This document shows, in pieces, positions 19,158-27,010 of a DNA stretch of 64,000 nt (positions are counted from its first letter, which is position 1; each line of letters begins with the position of its first letter). Origin of the DNA: Sphingomonas sp. IW22 (GTDB lineage: Bacteria; Pseudomonadota; Alphaproteobacteria; Sphingomonadales; Sphingomonadaceae); the NCBI RefSeq assembly GCF_041321155.1, contig NZ_JBGGWB010000001.1:434001-498000 (forward strand), in the 5' to 3' direction. Under the pieces are notes generated by a model. That model ran no database searches and was not told the origin of the DNA. It saw only the letters and a program-made list of their open reading frames with translations. The translations under genes and the position numbers were made by a program.

Positions 19158-19198
19158 AGCGCAATTCCTACGCCGGGTTCACGAAAGCGCGTGTTCAT
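19154..19198 (-). CDS. Putative 14-aa leader peptide of the dehydratase operon
   Basis: ATG 19198 is preceded by AGGAGAGGCTG and opens a frame encoding [14 protein letters not shown]. It stops at TGA 19156-19154, sharing GTGA with the GTG start of the dehydratase. Like the dgoK leader it ends CTG-TGA and carries the only good ribosome site of its operon. A translational-coupling or sensing role is inferred. Confidence 0.4.
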   Translation of the reverse strand: MNTRFREPGVGIAL

Positions 19199-19385
19199 CA
19201 GCCTCTCCTACTTGCCTGTTTCGAACTTTATAGGCCCTGCCGGAAGCGGGACAAGCCAAAAGTCTTACAAATGATACTTGTCGGCTGCGGTTGAGGGGAT
19301 TAAGACGCGCTCGATTGCCCCCGACTAAGCGGGCTGCGGCCAAGGCGCTGTTTTCATTCGCCTGGCGTATTTTAGGGAGGATGAC
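19199..19385. promoter_or_regulatory. Divergent dehydratase / TonB-receptor promoter region
   Basis: The minus strand of 19260-19270 reads TTGTAAGACTT, which fits the FadR-subfamily operator pattern TNGTNNNACNT. It overlaps an ACAA-N7-TTGT dyad at 19267-19281 and a CTTGTCG block (19277-19283) shared with the dgoK promoter region. The downstream receptor has AGGGAGG at 19374-19380. Confidence 0.35.
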
Positions 19386-22166
19386 ATGAGGCGTTTGCCT
19401 ATCGCTTTGCACACCACGACTGCGTTGTTGCTGGTCGCAGGCGTGTCCCCGGCCATGGGCCAGACGATGGACCAGCAGGGCGCCAGCCCCGCCCAGGCGC
19501 CTGAAACCCCGCCGCCTGCCAGCGAAACGACGGGATCGGCTCCGATTGCGGCACAGCCGGGCGTTCAGCCTGCCGAGGACATCGTCGTCACCGGCATCCG
19601 CGCCAGCCTGTCGCGCGCCGCCGACATCAAGCGTGACGCCGCGCAGGTCGTTGACTCGATCGTCGCGCAGGACATCGGCAAGTTCCCCGACCCGACGACC
19701 GCCGCCGCGCTTCAGCGCGTGCCTGGCGTGCAGGTGACCGTCGGCGGCAACAATGAAATCGTCAATCCGCTGATCCGCGGCCTGGGCGACATCCTGACCA
19801 CGCTGGACGGGCGCGAGATCTTTACCGCCGAATCGCGCGGCTTCGCGTTTCAGGACCTGCCGGCCGAAGCGCTGGCACGGGTCGACGTTTACAAGTCGAA
19901 CACCGCCAATCTGATCGAAGGCGGCGTCGCCGGCGCGATCGATCTTCAGCTCAACAAGGCGTTCAATTACAAGGACCCCACGATCGCGATCAGCGGCAAG
20001 CTGAACTACGCGTCGAACATCGAGGATGTGGGGCCGCAGATCAGCGCGCTGGTCACCGATCGCTGGGACACCGGCATCGGCGAAATCGGCGCGCTGTTGA
20101 ACGTGTCCTGGTACAAGATCAAGTATAACCGCCCGTCCAACTATGTCGCCGAACGGCGCGCGGGCGATGCGCTGGGCAACCCCAACGTCGCCGTTCCCAT
20201 TTCGACCGGCGGCCTGAACCAGTATGGCAGCTATTCGCGGCCGCAGGTCAACGGCTCGCTCCAGTGGCAGGCGACGCCTGAAATCGAATTCTATGCCGAT
20301 GGCCTGTATTCGGCCTATCGTGGCACCGACGCGACTGCATTTTACGAATATCAGCTGTTCAATGCGGACAGCGTGTCGAATGTCGTGACCGACGACAACT
20401 GCTTCACCTCGCGCGTTGGACCGGATGGCTTCAACCCCAATTCCGGCCAGATCGCCGCCGGCAATTTCGACGAGCGCGAAGTGTGCAACCTGGTTGGCGG
20501 CACCTTCAACAACATCAATTCATTCACCAGCATGCAGGCGCGCAATCACAAGACCGACAGCTTCCTGGGCGCGCTGGGGATGAAGTATGAGGGCGACCGC
20601 CTGAAGCTGACGTTCGACGGATCGTATCAGGAATCGATCGTCAACAACGAGACGTTCATCGTCGACGTGGGCAAGCGCGTACCGACGGCGACCGTCGACT
20701 TCGACAATCCCGACAACGCCGCCGCGATCACGGTGCCGGGTAACCCGATGGCCTTCCCCGAAGGCTATACGTTCGTCAACGGCCTCAACCAGGACTATCT
20801 GCGTGCCACCGGCAACCTGCTGGCGATCAAGGGCGACGGTGTCTATGAAACCGACACCTTCCTGAAGACGATCGAATTCGGCGCTCGCGTCGCCGACCGT
20901 GGCGCGCTGTTCCAGCAGGTGCAGCTTGGCTCGCCGGTTCCGGGCGGATCGGGCGTCCCGCCTGTTACGGCGGCGAATGTGCCGAGCGATTTCTTCACCT
21001 ATGCCCCCGGCATTCCGCAGATCAATCAGGGCGCACCGTTCCTGGTGCCCAGCCGCGAATACCTGTTGTCCGATACCGGACAGGCCAACTTGCGTAGCTT
21101 CTTTGGCGCGCCGTCGGGTCAACCCGTATTTGATCCGACGCGCCGGTTCGAGGCAAACGAAAAGACCTATGCCGCTTATCTGCAGGGCGGGTATGAAATC
21201 CCGGTCGGCGCGATCACGATCGACGGTAAGGTTGGCGTCCGCTACAGCCGGACCGACCGTACGATCACGGGCACGGGCATCGTCGACGGCGACGCGGTGA
21301 CCACCACCGCCGACACGACCGACGAAGACTGGCTGCCCAACGCCAGTGCGCGAATTCAGTTCGGCGGCGGCCTTCAGGCCCGCGCAACCTATTCGAAGAC
21401 GCTGGCACGCCCGGGCTTCGGTTCGCTCAACCCCGGCCTGAATTATGTCGTGTCGACCAACCCGAACATCCGCAACGGCGGCTCGGGCGGCAATCCCGAC
21501 CTGTTGCCGCAGATGTCCGACAGCTATGACGCGACGCTCGAATATTACTGGCGTTCGGGCTATTTCGCGATTGGCGGTTATTATCGCGACATCCAGAACC
21601 GCGTCGTCAACGATGTCGACGTCGAAACGATCGGCGGCATCGAATACAACATCTCCCGCCCCCGCAACGTTGGCGAAGCCACGCTGAAGGGCATCGAGGT
21701 CAGCGGTCAGATGTTCTTCGACTTCCTGCCGGGCGATCTTGCCGGGTTCGGTACCTTCGGCAACTTCACCTATGCGGACAGTGAAATCGGCGGCAGCGAT
21801 CCGCTGGCGGGATATTCGTTGCAAGGCGTGTCGAAGTACAACTTCAACGCGGGCTTGCTTTACGATCGCAACGGCATTTCGGGTCGCGTCGTCTATACCT
21901 ACCGTTCCGATTATTTCGACGAGAACCGCACCGGCGCTGGTGACGTCCGCCCGGTCGACCAGCCCGTATGGCTGAACTATGTTCGCCCCAACGGTCGTGT
22001 CGACTTCAGCCTGGCCTATGACGTGACGCCGGAACTGACCCTGACGGTAGAGGGGACCAACGTGCTTCGTTCGCGCTATCAGAGCTATATCAACCAGGAT
22101 TACTTCATCCGCGACACGCGCACCGACGACAGCATTTATGCCGTCGGTTTCCGGGCGCGCTTCTGA
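19386..22166 (+). CDS. TonB-dependent receptor (TIGR01782-like), oligosaccharide uptake
   Basis: A 926-aa outer-membrane active transporter. A signal peptide (residues ~1-25, SPAMG-QT) is followed by a Pro-rich linker, a TonB-box-like EDIVVTGIRAS (~64-74), a plug with ALQRVPGVQVTV and NPLIRGLGDILTTLDG, and a 22-strand-type barrel ending in the C-terminal aromatic ARF. It begins with ATG 19386 after AGGGAGG; a 2-codon ORF at 19381 lies too close to that site to be used. It shares TGATG with the following GH43 gene, so it probably imports arabinose/galactose oligosaccharides that this enzyme trims. Confidence 0.92.
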   Translation: MRRLPIALHTTTALLLVAGVSPAMGQTMDQQGASPAQAPETPPPASETTGSAPIAAQPGVQPAEDIVVTGIRASLSRAADIKRDAAQVVDSIVAQDIGKFPDPTTAAALQRVPGVQVTVGGNNEIVNPLIRGLGDILTTLDGREIFTAESRGFAFQDLPAEALARVDVYKSNTANLIEGGVAGAIDLQLNKAFNYKDPTIAISGKLNYASNIEDVGPQISALVTDRWDTGIGEIGALLNVSWYKIKYNRPSNYVAERRAGDALGNPNVAVPISTGGLNQYGSYSRPQVNGSLQWQATPEIEFYADGLYSAYRGTDATAFYEYQLFNADSVSNVVTDDNCFTSRVGPDGFNPNSGQIAAGNFDEREVCNLVGGTFNNINSFTSMQARNHKTDSFLGALGMKYEGDRLKLTFDGSYQESIVNNETFIVDVGKRVPTATVDFDNPDNAAAITVPGNPMAFPEGYTFVNGLNQDYLRATGNLLAIKGDGVYETDTFLKTIEFGARVADRGALFQQVQLGSPVPGGSGVPPVTAANVPSDFFTYAPGIPQINQGAPFLVPSREYLLSDTGQANLRSFFGAPSGQPVFDPTRRFEANEKTYAAYLQGGYEIPVGAITIDGKVGVRYSRTDRTITGTGIVDGDAVTTTADTTDEDWLPNASARIQFGGGLQARATYSKTLARPGFGSLNPGLNYVVSTNPNIRNGGSGGNPDLLPQMSDSYDATLEYYWRSGYFAIGGYYRDIQNRVVNDVDVETIGGIEYNISRPRNVGEATLKGIEVSGQMFFDFLPGDLAGFGTFGNFTYADSEIGGSDPLAGYSLQGVSKYNFNAGLLYDRNGISGRVVYTYRSDYFDENRTGAGDVRPVDQPVWLNYVRPNGRVDFSLAYDVTPELTLTVEGTNVLRSRYQSYINQDYFIRDTRTDDSIYAVGFRARF

Positions 22167-23131
22167 TGCGGCGGCTGGCTGTCATCGCGGCGCTGGCGCT
22201 GGGTGTTTCAACCCCGGCGCTGGCCGAAAACCCCCAGTTTCAGGGCGCCGATCCACATGCCCTAATGATCGACGGGGAATTGTGGGTGTTCCCGACCGGC
22301 GGGCCGGTCGGGGCATGGGACGCTGACCGGTTTCACGCCTTCTCCTCACGCGATTTGAAGACGTGGCGCGACCGGGGCGAGCTGATCCGGCGAGAGCAGA
22401 TCAAATGGGTGCGCGACGACGGCGCACCCGAACGCTTCTTGTGGGCGCCCGGCGTCGCAACCAAGGATGGCAAGTGGTATCTTTACTACTCGCTGGGCCC
22501 CAACACGCCCAAGCCCAGCCATATCGGCGTCGCGGTCGCCGATCGGCCTGAAGGTCCGTACAAGGACAGCGGAAAGCCGCTGCTGACCGGACGCCAGGGC
22601 TTTGAAGCGATCGACCCGATGGTCTTTGTCGATCCGAAAAGCGGCACGCCCTATTTCTACGCGGGCGGCAGCGCCGGATCGACGCTGCGGGTGTTCGAGA
22701 TGAACCCCGACATGGTGTCGTTCAAGCGCGAGGTGCAGGTCGAACAGCCGCCCTTCTTCACCGAAGGCGCGTTCATGCACGAACGCAACGGCACCTATTA
22801 CCTGTCGTACAGCCATGGCCGCTTCAACGGGCCGAGCTATTCGGTGCATTACGCAACCGCGCCCTCGCCCACCGGGCCGTGGCGCTATCGCGGACGCATT
22901 CTGGCCAGCGACGCCACGCACAAGGGGCCGGGGCATCACAGCTTCGTTCAGACGCCGGGTGGCGAGACGCTGATCGTCTATCACCGCTGGGAGAACCCGT
23001 CGGGCCCCGCCCCCTATCAGGGTGAGCGGCAGGTTGCGATCGACCGCATCCGCTATGCTCGCGATGGCAGCATCCTGCCGGTCAAGATGACCGACGGGGC
23101 AGCGGCACCGACACTGAAGCCCAAGGGTTAA
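22166..23131 (+). CDS. Secreted GH43 family glycosidase
   Basis: A second, diverged GH43 beta-propeller, 321 aa, with a signal peptide cleaved after TPALA (residue ~20). Probable catalytic residues are D29 in GADPHALMI, D in EAIDPMVFVD and E in FFTEGAFMH, spaced as in the family. It overlaps the receptor stop by one base and so is translated with it. Its low resemblance to the other GH43 in this locus suggests a different linkage or sugar, for example galactofuranosyl or terminal arabinofuranosyl residues, but this cannot be decided here. Confidence 0.82.
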   Translation: MRRLAVIAALALGVSTPALAENPQFQGADPHALMIDGELWVFPTGGPVGAWDADRFHAFSSRDLKTWRDRGELIRREQIKWVRDDGAPERFLWAPGVATKDGKWYLYYSLGPNTPKPSHIGVAVADRPEGPYKDSGKPLLTGRQGFEAIDPMVFVDPKSGTPYFYAGGSAGSTLRVFEMNPDMVSFKREVQVEQPPFFTEGAFMHERNGTYYLSYSHGRFNGPSYSVHYATAPSPTGPWRYRGRILASDATHKGPGHHSFVQTPGGETLIVYHRWENPSGPAPYQGERQVAIDRIRYARDGSILPVKMTDGAAAPTLKPKG

Positions 23132-23180
23132 TTCCCCCGAACCGAGCGGTCATCCTCCCCGGCCCGCTCGTTTCGAATTC

Positions 23181-23214
23181 GACCCGGCAGCGTTACGGCC
23201 GCCGGGTCTTTTTT
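23181..23214 (+). terminator. Rho-independent terminator after the TonB receptor-GH43 operon
   Basis: An 8-bp stem (23181-23188 with 23201-23208) with a 12-nt loop is followed by six T at 23209-23214. Confidence 0.85.
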
Positions 23215-23234
23215 GTGACTCTAGTCGGTCGAGA

Positions 23235-23765
23235 TCAGGCCTTTGCAGTCGATGCGCCATGTTCGGCATACAACCCGGCATAACGGCGCACGATTGTGGG
23301 CAGCATCTGCTCGATCCACTCGGCCATCGCGCGCTCCTCCCGCAGCGACAGGCGCAGCAGGTCCACACCGTCGAAGCCGTAATCCTCACCCAGCACGATC
23401 AACGACGAATATGCCGCGATCTCGAAATGCTCGAACGCGTAATTGGCATAGCTGTTCTTCAATATCTCGTCGCCCGCCATGCTGTGCGACATCGCGGCCA
23501 TGCCGCCCGACATGCTGAGGCCCAGATCCTTCGCGACCGATCGGCTGGTGTCGAATCCCGCCATGATTTCGTCCAGCCGCGAAACCTGTTCGTTCGTCTC
23601 GTCGATATGGGCGCGCAACCGCTCCGCCACTTCGGGATAATGTTCCAGCCGCTCGACCTGGGGCGTCATGATTGACAAGGCCTGTTTCTCAACCGCATGC
23701 GCGTTGCGAAGGCCGTCGCGGTACAGTTCCAGCACGGCTTCACCGGCGTTCAAATTCGTCGCCAT
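23235..23765 (-). CDS. DUF892 (YciF-like) ferritin-like protein
   Basis: A 176-aa four-helix-bundle protein of the DUF892 family, whose members bind metal and are typically general-stress proteins. Helix residues with carboxylate/His ligands appear in ELYRDGLRNAHAVEKQAL, HIDETNEQVSRLDEI, FEHFEIAAYSSLIVLGE and LREERAMAEWIEQMLP. It is the third gene of a leftward operon behind a small membrane protein and an MBL-fold hydrolase, 12 nt after the latter. The precise function of the family is unknown. Confidence 0.88.
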   Translation of the reverse strand: MATNLNAGEAVLELYRDGLRNAHAVEKQALSIMTPQVERLEHYPEVAERLRAHIDETNEQVSRLDEIMAGFDTSRSVAKDLGLSMSGGMAAMSHSMAGDEILKNSYANYAFEHFEIAAYSSLIVLGEDYGFDGVDLLRLSLREERAMAEWIEQMLPTIVRRYAGLYAEHGASTAKA

Positions 23766-23777
23766 GTCTTGTTCCTT

Positions 23778-24656
23778 TCAGAAAACAGGATCGGAATGGC
23801 TCGCTGCCGACGCCGCTTGCGCCGCCATGCTGGCCATCAGTTCGAATTCCATCACGTCATGGGCACAGAAAATGCGGACATCGCCCGCATGGTCGGATGC
23901 CAGCTCCCGCAATTGGCGTTGGTTGGCGACCCGCGCGGCGCGGTCGACCTCCAGCATCGCCTGATAGCCGCGAAGGCCGGGCGTGCAGCGCCGCGCCTCC
24001 CCGCCCATCTCGCCGCGATAGAAATAGGCGTCACCCGCGTGGAGCATCCAGCCATCGTCGCCCCGCACCGCCACGCCCGCATGACCCCAGCTATGCCCCG
24101 ACAGCGGGACCAGCAGGATTTCGGGCGGCAGCCCGTCCAGATCGCGCACCGCGTCGAACCCGAACCAGCGCTCTCCGCCGCCCATGGGATAGAGCCGCCA
24201 GTCATCGGCCTCAGCCCATTGAAGGGGGCGATAACGGCGTGTGCCGACCAGCGCGCCGCCGTCGCGCGCGTCGGCCGCTTCCTTTTCACGCGCGGTCACA
24301 TGTACGCGGGCATTGGGAAAATCCTCGATCCCGCCAGCATGGTCGAAGTCGAGATGGGTCAGCACAATGTGCCGCACATCGCCGGGGTCGAAGCCCAGCC
24401 GCCGAATCTGCGCCAGCGCCGTTTCCTCTCGCCGGAGCTGCGGATTGTTGAGCATGCGGAAGAAGGGCGACAGCCGCGCACCAGGCCGCTCGACGTCGCG
24501 CATGCCATAGCCGGTATCCACCAGCACCAGACCCTGCTTGCTTTCGATCAGCAGGCAATGGCAGACCAGATGGCCCAGCGCACTGTCGCTGCGGCCGTCG
24601 AACAGCCGCCCGCCCGCCGGGCAACAGGTGCCGCAATTCAGATGGTGGATCCGCAC
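23778..24656 (-). CDS. MBL-fold metallo-hydrolase
   Basis: A 292-aa metallo-beta-lactamase-fold hydrolase, no signal peptide. The metal site is TH101LD103FD105H106AGG, with downstream SGHSWGHAGV and HAGDAYFYRG. The middle residue of the usual HxHxDH is Asp (HLDFDH), seen in a subset of lactonase/esterase-like members. The N-terminal NCGTCCPAGG is Cys-rich and unusual. Substrate unknown; quorum-signal lactonase-like activity is only one possibility. It begins 4 nt after the preceding small gene. Confidence 0.8.
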   Translation of the reverse strand: MRIHHLNCGTCCPAGGRLFDGRSDSALGHLVCHCLLIESKQGLVLVDTGYGMRDVERPGARLSPFFRMLNNPQLRREETALAQIRRLGFDPGDVRHIVLTHLDFDHAGGIEDFPNARVHVTAREKEAADARDGGALVGTRRYRPLQWAEADDWRLYPMGGGERWFGFDAVRDLDGLPPEILLVPLSGHSWGHAGVAVRGDDGWMLHAGDAYFYRGEMGGEARRCTPGLRGYQAMLEVDRAARVANQRQLRELASDHAGDVRIFCAHDVMEFELMASMAAQAASAASHSDPVF

Positions 24657-24660
24657 GGCC

Positions 24661-24927
24661 TTACCTCACAACAATGTCGTTGGCATTGGGGACCGGGCGC
24701 GTTGGCGGACATAGTCGCTTGCGGGTCTGCGCATCGACGGCCGCATCGCGCCGCCGGATAAACATCCAGTACCCGAACGCCACGGCGCCGATGGCGACCG
24801 CGACCACTGGCATCCGCCCAGGCTTGCCGGTCTCCCGCTCTCCGGTCCATTCGCACAGCGGGCGCTTGCCCGGCGAAGTGGCGGAGGTTGGCACATCAGG
24901 CACCGATCGACGCCCAATATCCTGCAT
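24661..24927 (-). CDS. Small single-pass membrane protein, unknown
   Basis: An 88-aa frame with one hydrophobic segment (VVAVAIGAVAFGYWMFI, about residues 40-57) followed by a basic RRR stop-transfer patch, and hydrophilic ends with one Cys each. It lies immediately upstream of the MBL hydrolase (4-nt gap) and downstream of a promoter-like region. The context supports it as the first gene of that operon. I do not recognise the family; a shorter overlapping frame (24666-24917) is less plausible because it lacks a clear membrane anchor. Confidence 0.5.
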   Translation of the reverse strand: MQDIGRRSVPDVPTSATSPGKRPLCEWTGERETGKPGRMPVVAVAIGAVAFGYWMFIRRRDAAVDAQTRKRLCPPTRPVPNANDIVVR

Positions 24928-24981
24928 GAATAACTTTCGTTATAATCATGTTTTTACTCGGTTAATTTACACCTCCATACA

Positions 24982-25006
24982 AGCGATTCAGGCGAACGCC
25001 GGTTCC
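24982..25006 (-). promoter_or_regulatory. Candidate EcfG (general stress sigma factor) promoter
   Basis: On the minus strand GGAAC (25006-25002) is followed after 16 bases by CGCT (24985-24982), against the alphaproteobacterial EcfG consensus GGAAC-N16/17-CGTT (one mismatch). It lies ~55 nt upstream of the small membrane protein - MBL - DUF892 operon, and DUF892 genes are typical members of that regulon. Confidence 0.4.
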
Positions 25007-25060
25007 CGCAAAATCGCGGTGGGACATGATACTTACGCAATATTCTGCGCGGGCGACGGC

Positions 25061-26047
25061 TCAGCCAGCTGCCTGATAGATCGCGTCGAGCGTTTCCGCC
25101 GCCCAGCCTAGTGTCCCGGCTGCCGGGTCATAGGCGCGGCTCTCGCTCAGTCGGCGTGCCCATGCCACGGCCGCCCGCCCGCCCCATTCGTCAGGCGGGT
25201 TCGCCAGCCGGGTCGCACGCGTCCCCTCCAGATGATCGAGCGTGAAGTCATAGAATGACCCGGCGACATTGGCGAAGCGCAACGCCCCGCGCGTGCCGGT
25301 GAAGCGCGCCTCGATCTCTGCATCCACGCCGGCGGGCAGGTCCCATGAACAAGCCAGCCGGACCAGTGGCCCGCCGCGTGCCCGCATCTGCACCAGCGCC
25401 AGATCCTCGCACGCCGAACGGCCTGAAATCGGGCACCCACCGGCGAACAGGGCGGCATGGATGGACTTCCATTCCAGCGGCCCGCACACTCCGCCCAGCA
25501 GGTCGATCAGATGGCTGCCCAGGTCGATCAGGCACCCGCCGCCCGACAATGCCGGGTCACGAAACCAGGGCTTGCCGGGGCCGAATGCATTGTGAAAGGT
25601 CAGATCGACGAAGTGCGTTTTCCCGATGCCGCCCGTCGCGATCATGGCCAGCATACGCTCCACCGCCACTGCGCGGCGATAGGAGAAATCCACTGCCAGC
25701 AGCCGGTCGACCCTCCGCGCGCAGGCCAGCACGCGCTGCGTCTCCGCTGCGTCGCGGCCCAGTGGCTTTTGACAGAAGACAGCGTGTCCGACCGAGAGCG
25801 CGCGGATTGCCTGATCGGCGTGCAGCGCGCTGGGTGTTGCGATGACCACCCCGTCCAGCGGCAGCGCCAGAAGCGCATCCAGGTCGTTCATCACGACCGC
25901 GTCCGGAGCCACGACCAGCGCCTCCTCAAGGCTCGCCGCATCGGGTTCGAGCACCGCCGCCGCGCGGGCAAGGCCGCTGTCGATCAGCGCGGCCATTCGA
26001 TGGCGCCCGATCCAGCCGGTCCCGACAAAGCCCAGCGCCAACCTCAT
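25061..26047 (-). CDS. Gfo/Idh/MocA family oxidoreductase
   Basis: A 328-aa NAD(P)-dependent sugar or cyclitol dehydrogenase. The Rossmann motif GFVGTGWIGRHRM is at the N-terminus, and QKPLGRDAAET is a variant of the EKP motif (Glu replaced by Gln). GGGCLIDLGSHLIDLLGG is the usual catalytic H/D region. ATG 26047 overlaps the dehydrogenase stop by ATGA and is preferred over the ATG at 26062. It is the last gene of the leftward arm of the saccharide cluster; an inositol- or nucleotide-sugar-type substrate is inferred from neighbours. Confidence 0.82.
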   Translation of the reverse strand: MRLALGFVGTGWIGRHRMAALIDSGLARAAAVLEPDAASLEEALVVAPDAVVMNDLDALLALPLDGVVIATPSALHADQAIRALSVGHAVFCQKPLGRDAAETQRVLACARRVDRLLAVDFSYRRAVAVERMLAMIATGGIGKTHFVDLTFHNAFGPGKPWFRDPALSGGGCLIDLGSHLIDLLGGVCGPLEWKSIHAALFAGGCPISGRSACEDLALVQMRARGGPLVRLACSWDLPAGVDAEIEARFTGTRGALRFANVAGSFYDFTLDHLEGTRATRLANPPDEWGGRAAVAWARRLSESRAYDPAAGTLGWAAETLDAIYQAAG

Positions 26048-27000
26048 GCCAGCCGCACCCATGCCTTGACGAAGCCGTCCGGCTTTTCGGCGGTGGCGTC
26101 CAGCGCCTCGCCCAGACGCTCGATCGGATAGGCCGCGCTGTAGAGCGGCGTGGGGTCCAGCCAGCCCGCCGCAACCGCCGCAACCGCTTCGGCCAGCCCG
26201 CGACGCTGCACCGCCGGGTTGCGTTCATGCGCGCTGACGATGTCGATCCCCTTCCAGTTCCACATCTGCATGTTGACCTGTCGCGGGCCGTCCTGATGAT
26301 AGCCAGCGATCACCAGCCGCCCGCCCTCTCCCACCAGTTCGCCGGCCAGGTCGAGCGGCCATTGCTTGCCCACCGCCTCGATCACGCATTCGCATCCCCG
26401 GCCCCCGGTCAGCGCGCCGACGCGCTCGATGATGGCCCCGTGATCCTCCATGGGGATCACGTGATCGGCGCCGAATTGCTCCGCCAGCGCCAGCGATTCC
26501 GGCCGGCGCGATATGGCGATCACTCGCGCCCCTGCCCGGCTGGCCAGTCGCGTCAGGATCGCCCCCAGAAAGCCGATGCCGATAATCGCCACCGTCTGTC
26601 CGGCACCGATCGAACTGCGGCGAAAGATGTTGAAGGCACAGCCAATCGCCTCCCCCGGAAAGGGCTGTCCGTCCAGTTCAGGCGGCAGGCGCACGCATGA
26701 TGCAGCCGGTGCAAGGTCATATTCGGCATAGCTGGCCCCGGTAAGCGCGGCGACCCGGTCACCCGGCGACACATTCGTCACGGCGCTCCCCACCGCTTCG
26801 ACAACGCCCCAAGGCTCGTGTCCCAGCCCACCCGGCGGCAGCGGATAGTCGATCCATTCGGAGCCCTGCCACGGCAACAGGTTCGACGCGCACACGCCGC
26901 ACCCTTCGACCCGGATCAGCACTTCGTCGGCGCCGGGGCGCGGCCGTTCCGTCTGAACGACGCGCATCGTGCCGGGCGCGACCAATTGGGCGGCGCGCAT
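26044..27000 (-). CDS. Zinc-dependent alcohol dehydrogenase (MDR superfamily)
   Basis: A medium-chain dehydrogenase, 318 aa from ATG 27000. Catalytic-zinc ligands C37 (GCGVCASN) and H61-E62 (GLGHEPWG) are present, then the Rossmann stretch IIGIGFLGAILTRLA. The four-cysteine structural-zinc lobe of classical ADHs is absent. An in-frame ATG at 27051 would overlap the inositol-phosphate synthase by ~40 nt and is less likely. It could oxidise a sugar or cyclitol intermediate of the cluster; no substrate can be assigned. Confidence 0.82.
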   Translation of the reverse strand: MRAAQLVAPGTMRVVQTERPRPGADEVLIRVEGCGVCASNLLPWQGSEWIDYPLPPGGLGHEPWGVVEAVGSAVTNVSPGDRVAALTGASYAEYDLAPAASCVRLPPELDGQPFPGEAIGCAFNIFRRSSIGAGQTVAIIGIGFLGAILTRLASRAGARVIAISRRPESLALAEQFGADHVIPMEDHGAIIERVGALTGGRGCECVIEAVGKQWPLDLAGELVGEGGRLVIAGYHQDGPRQVNMQMWNWKGIDIVSAHERNPAVQRRGLAEAVAAVAAGWLDPTPLYSAAYPIERLGEALDATAEKPDGFVKAWVRLA

Positions 27001-27010
27001 CGTGGCGGGA

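Noticed and set aside
17280..19274. 664-codon rightward open frame
   Set aside because: Antisense to the IlvD/Edd dehydratase, which has all three Fe-S cysteines; the rightward translation has no recognisable domain.
19381..19389. Two-codon ORF (ATG ACA TGA) overlapping the TonB-receptor start, as a fourth leader
   Set aside because: The ATG abuts the ribosome site AGGGAGG with no spacing, so initiation there is unlikely; the site serves ATG 19386.
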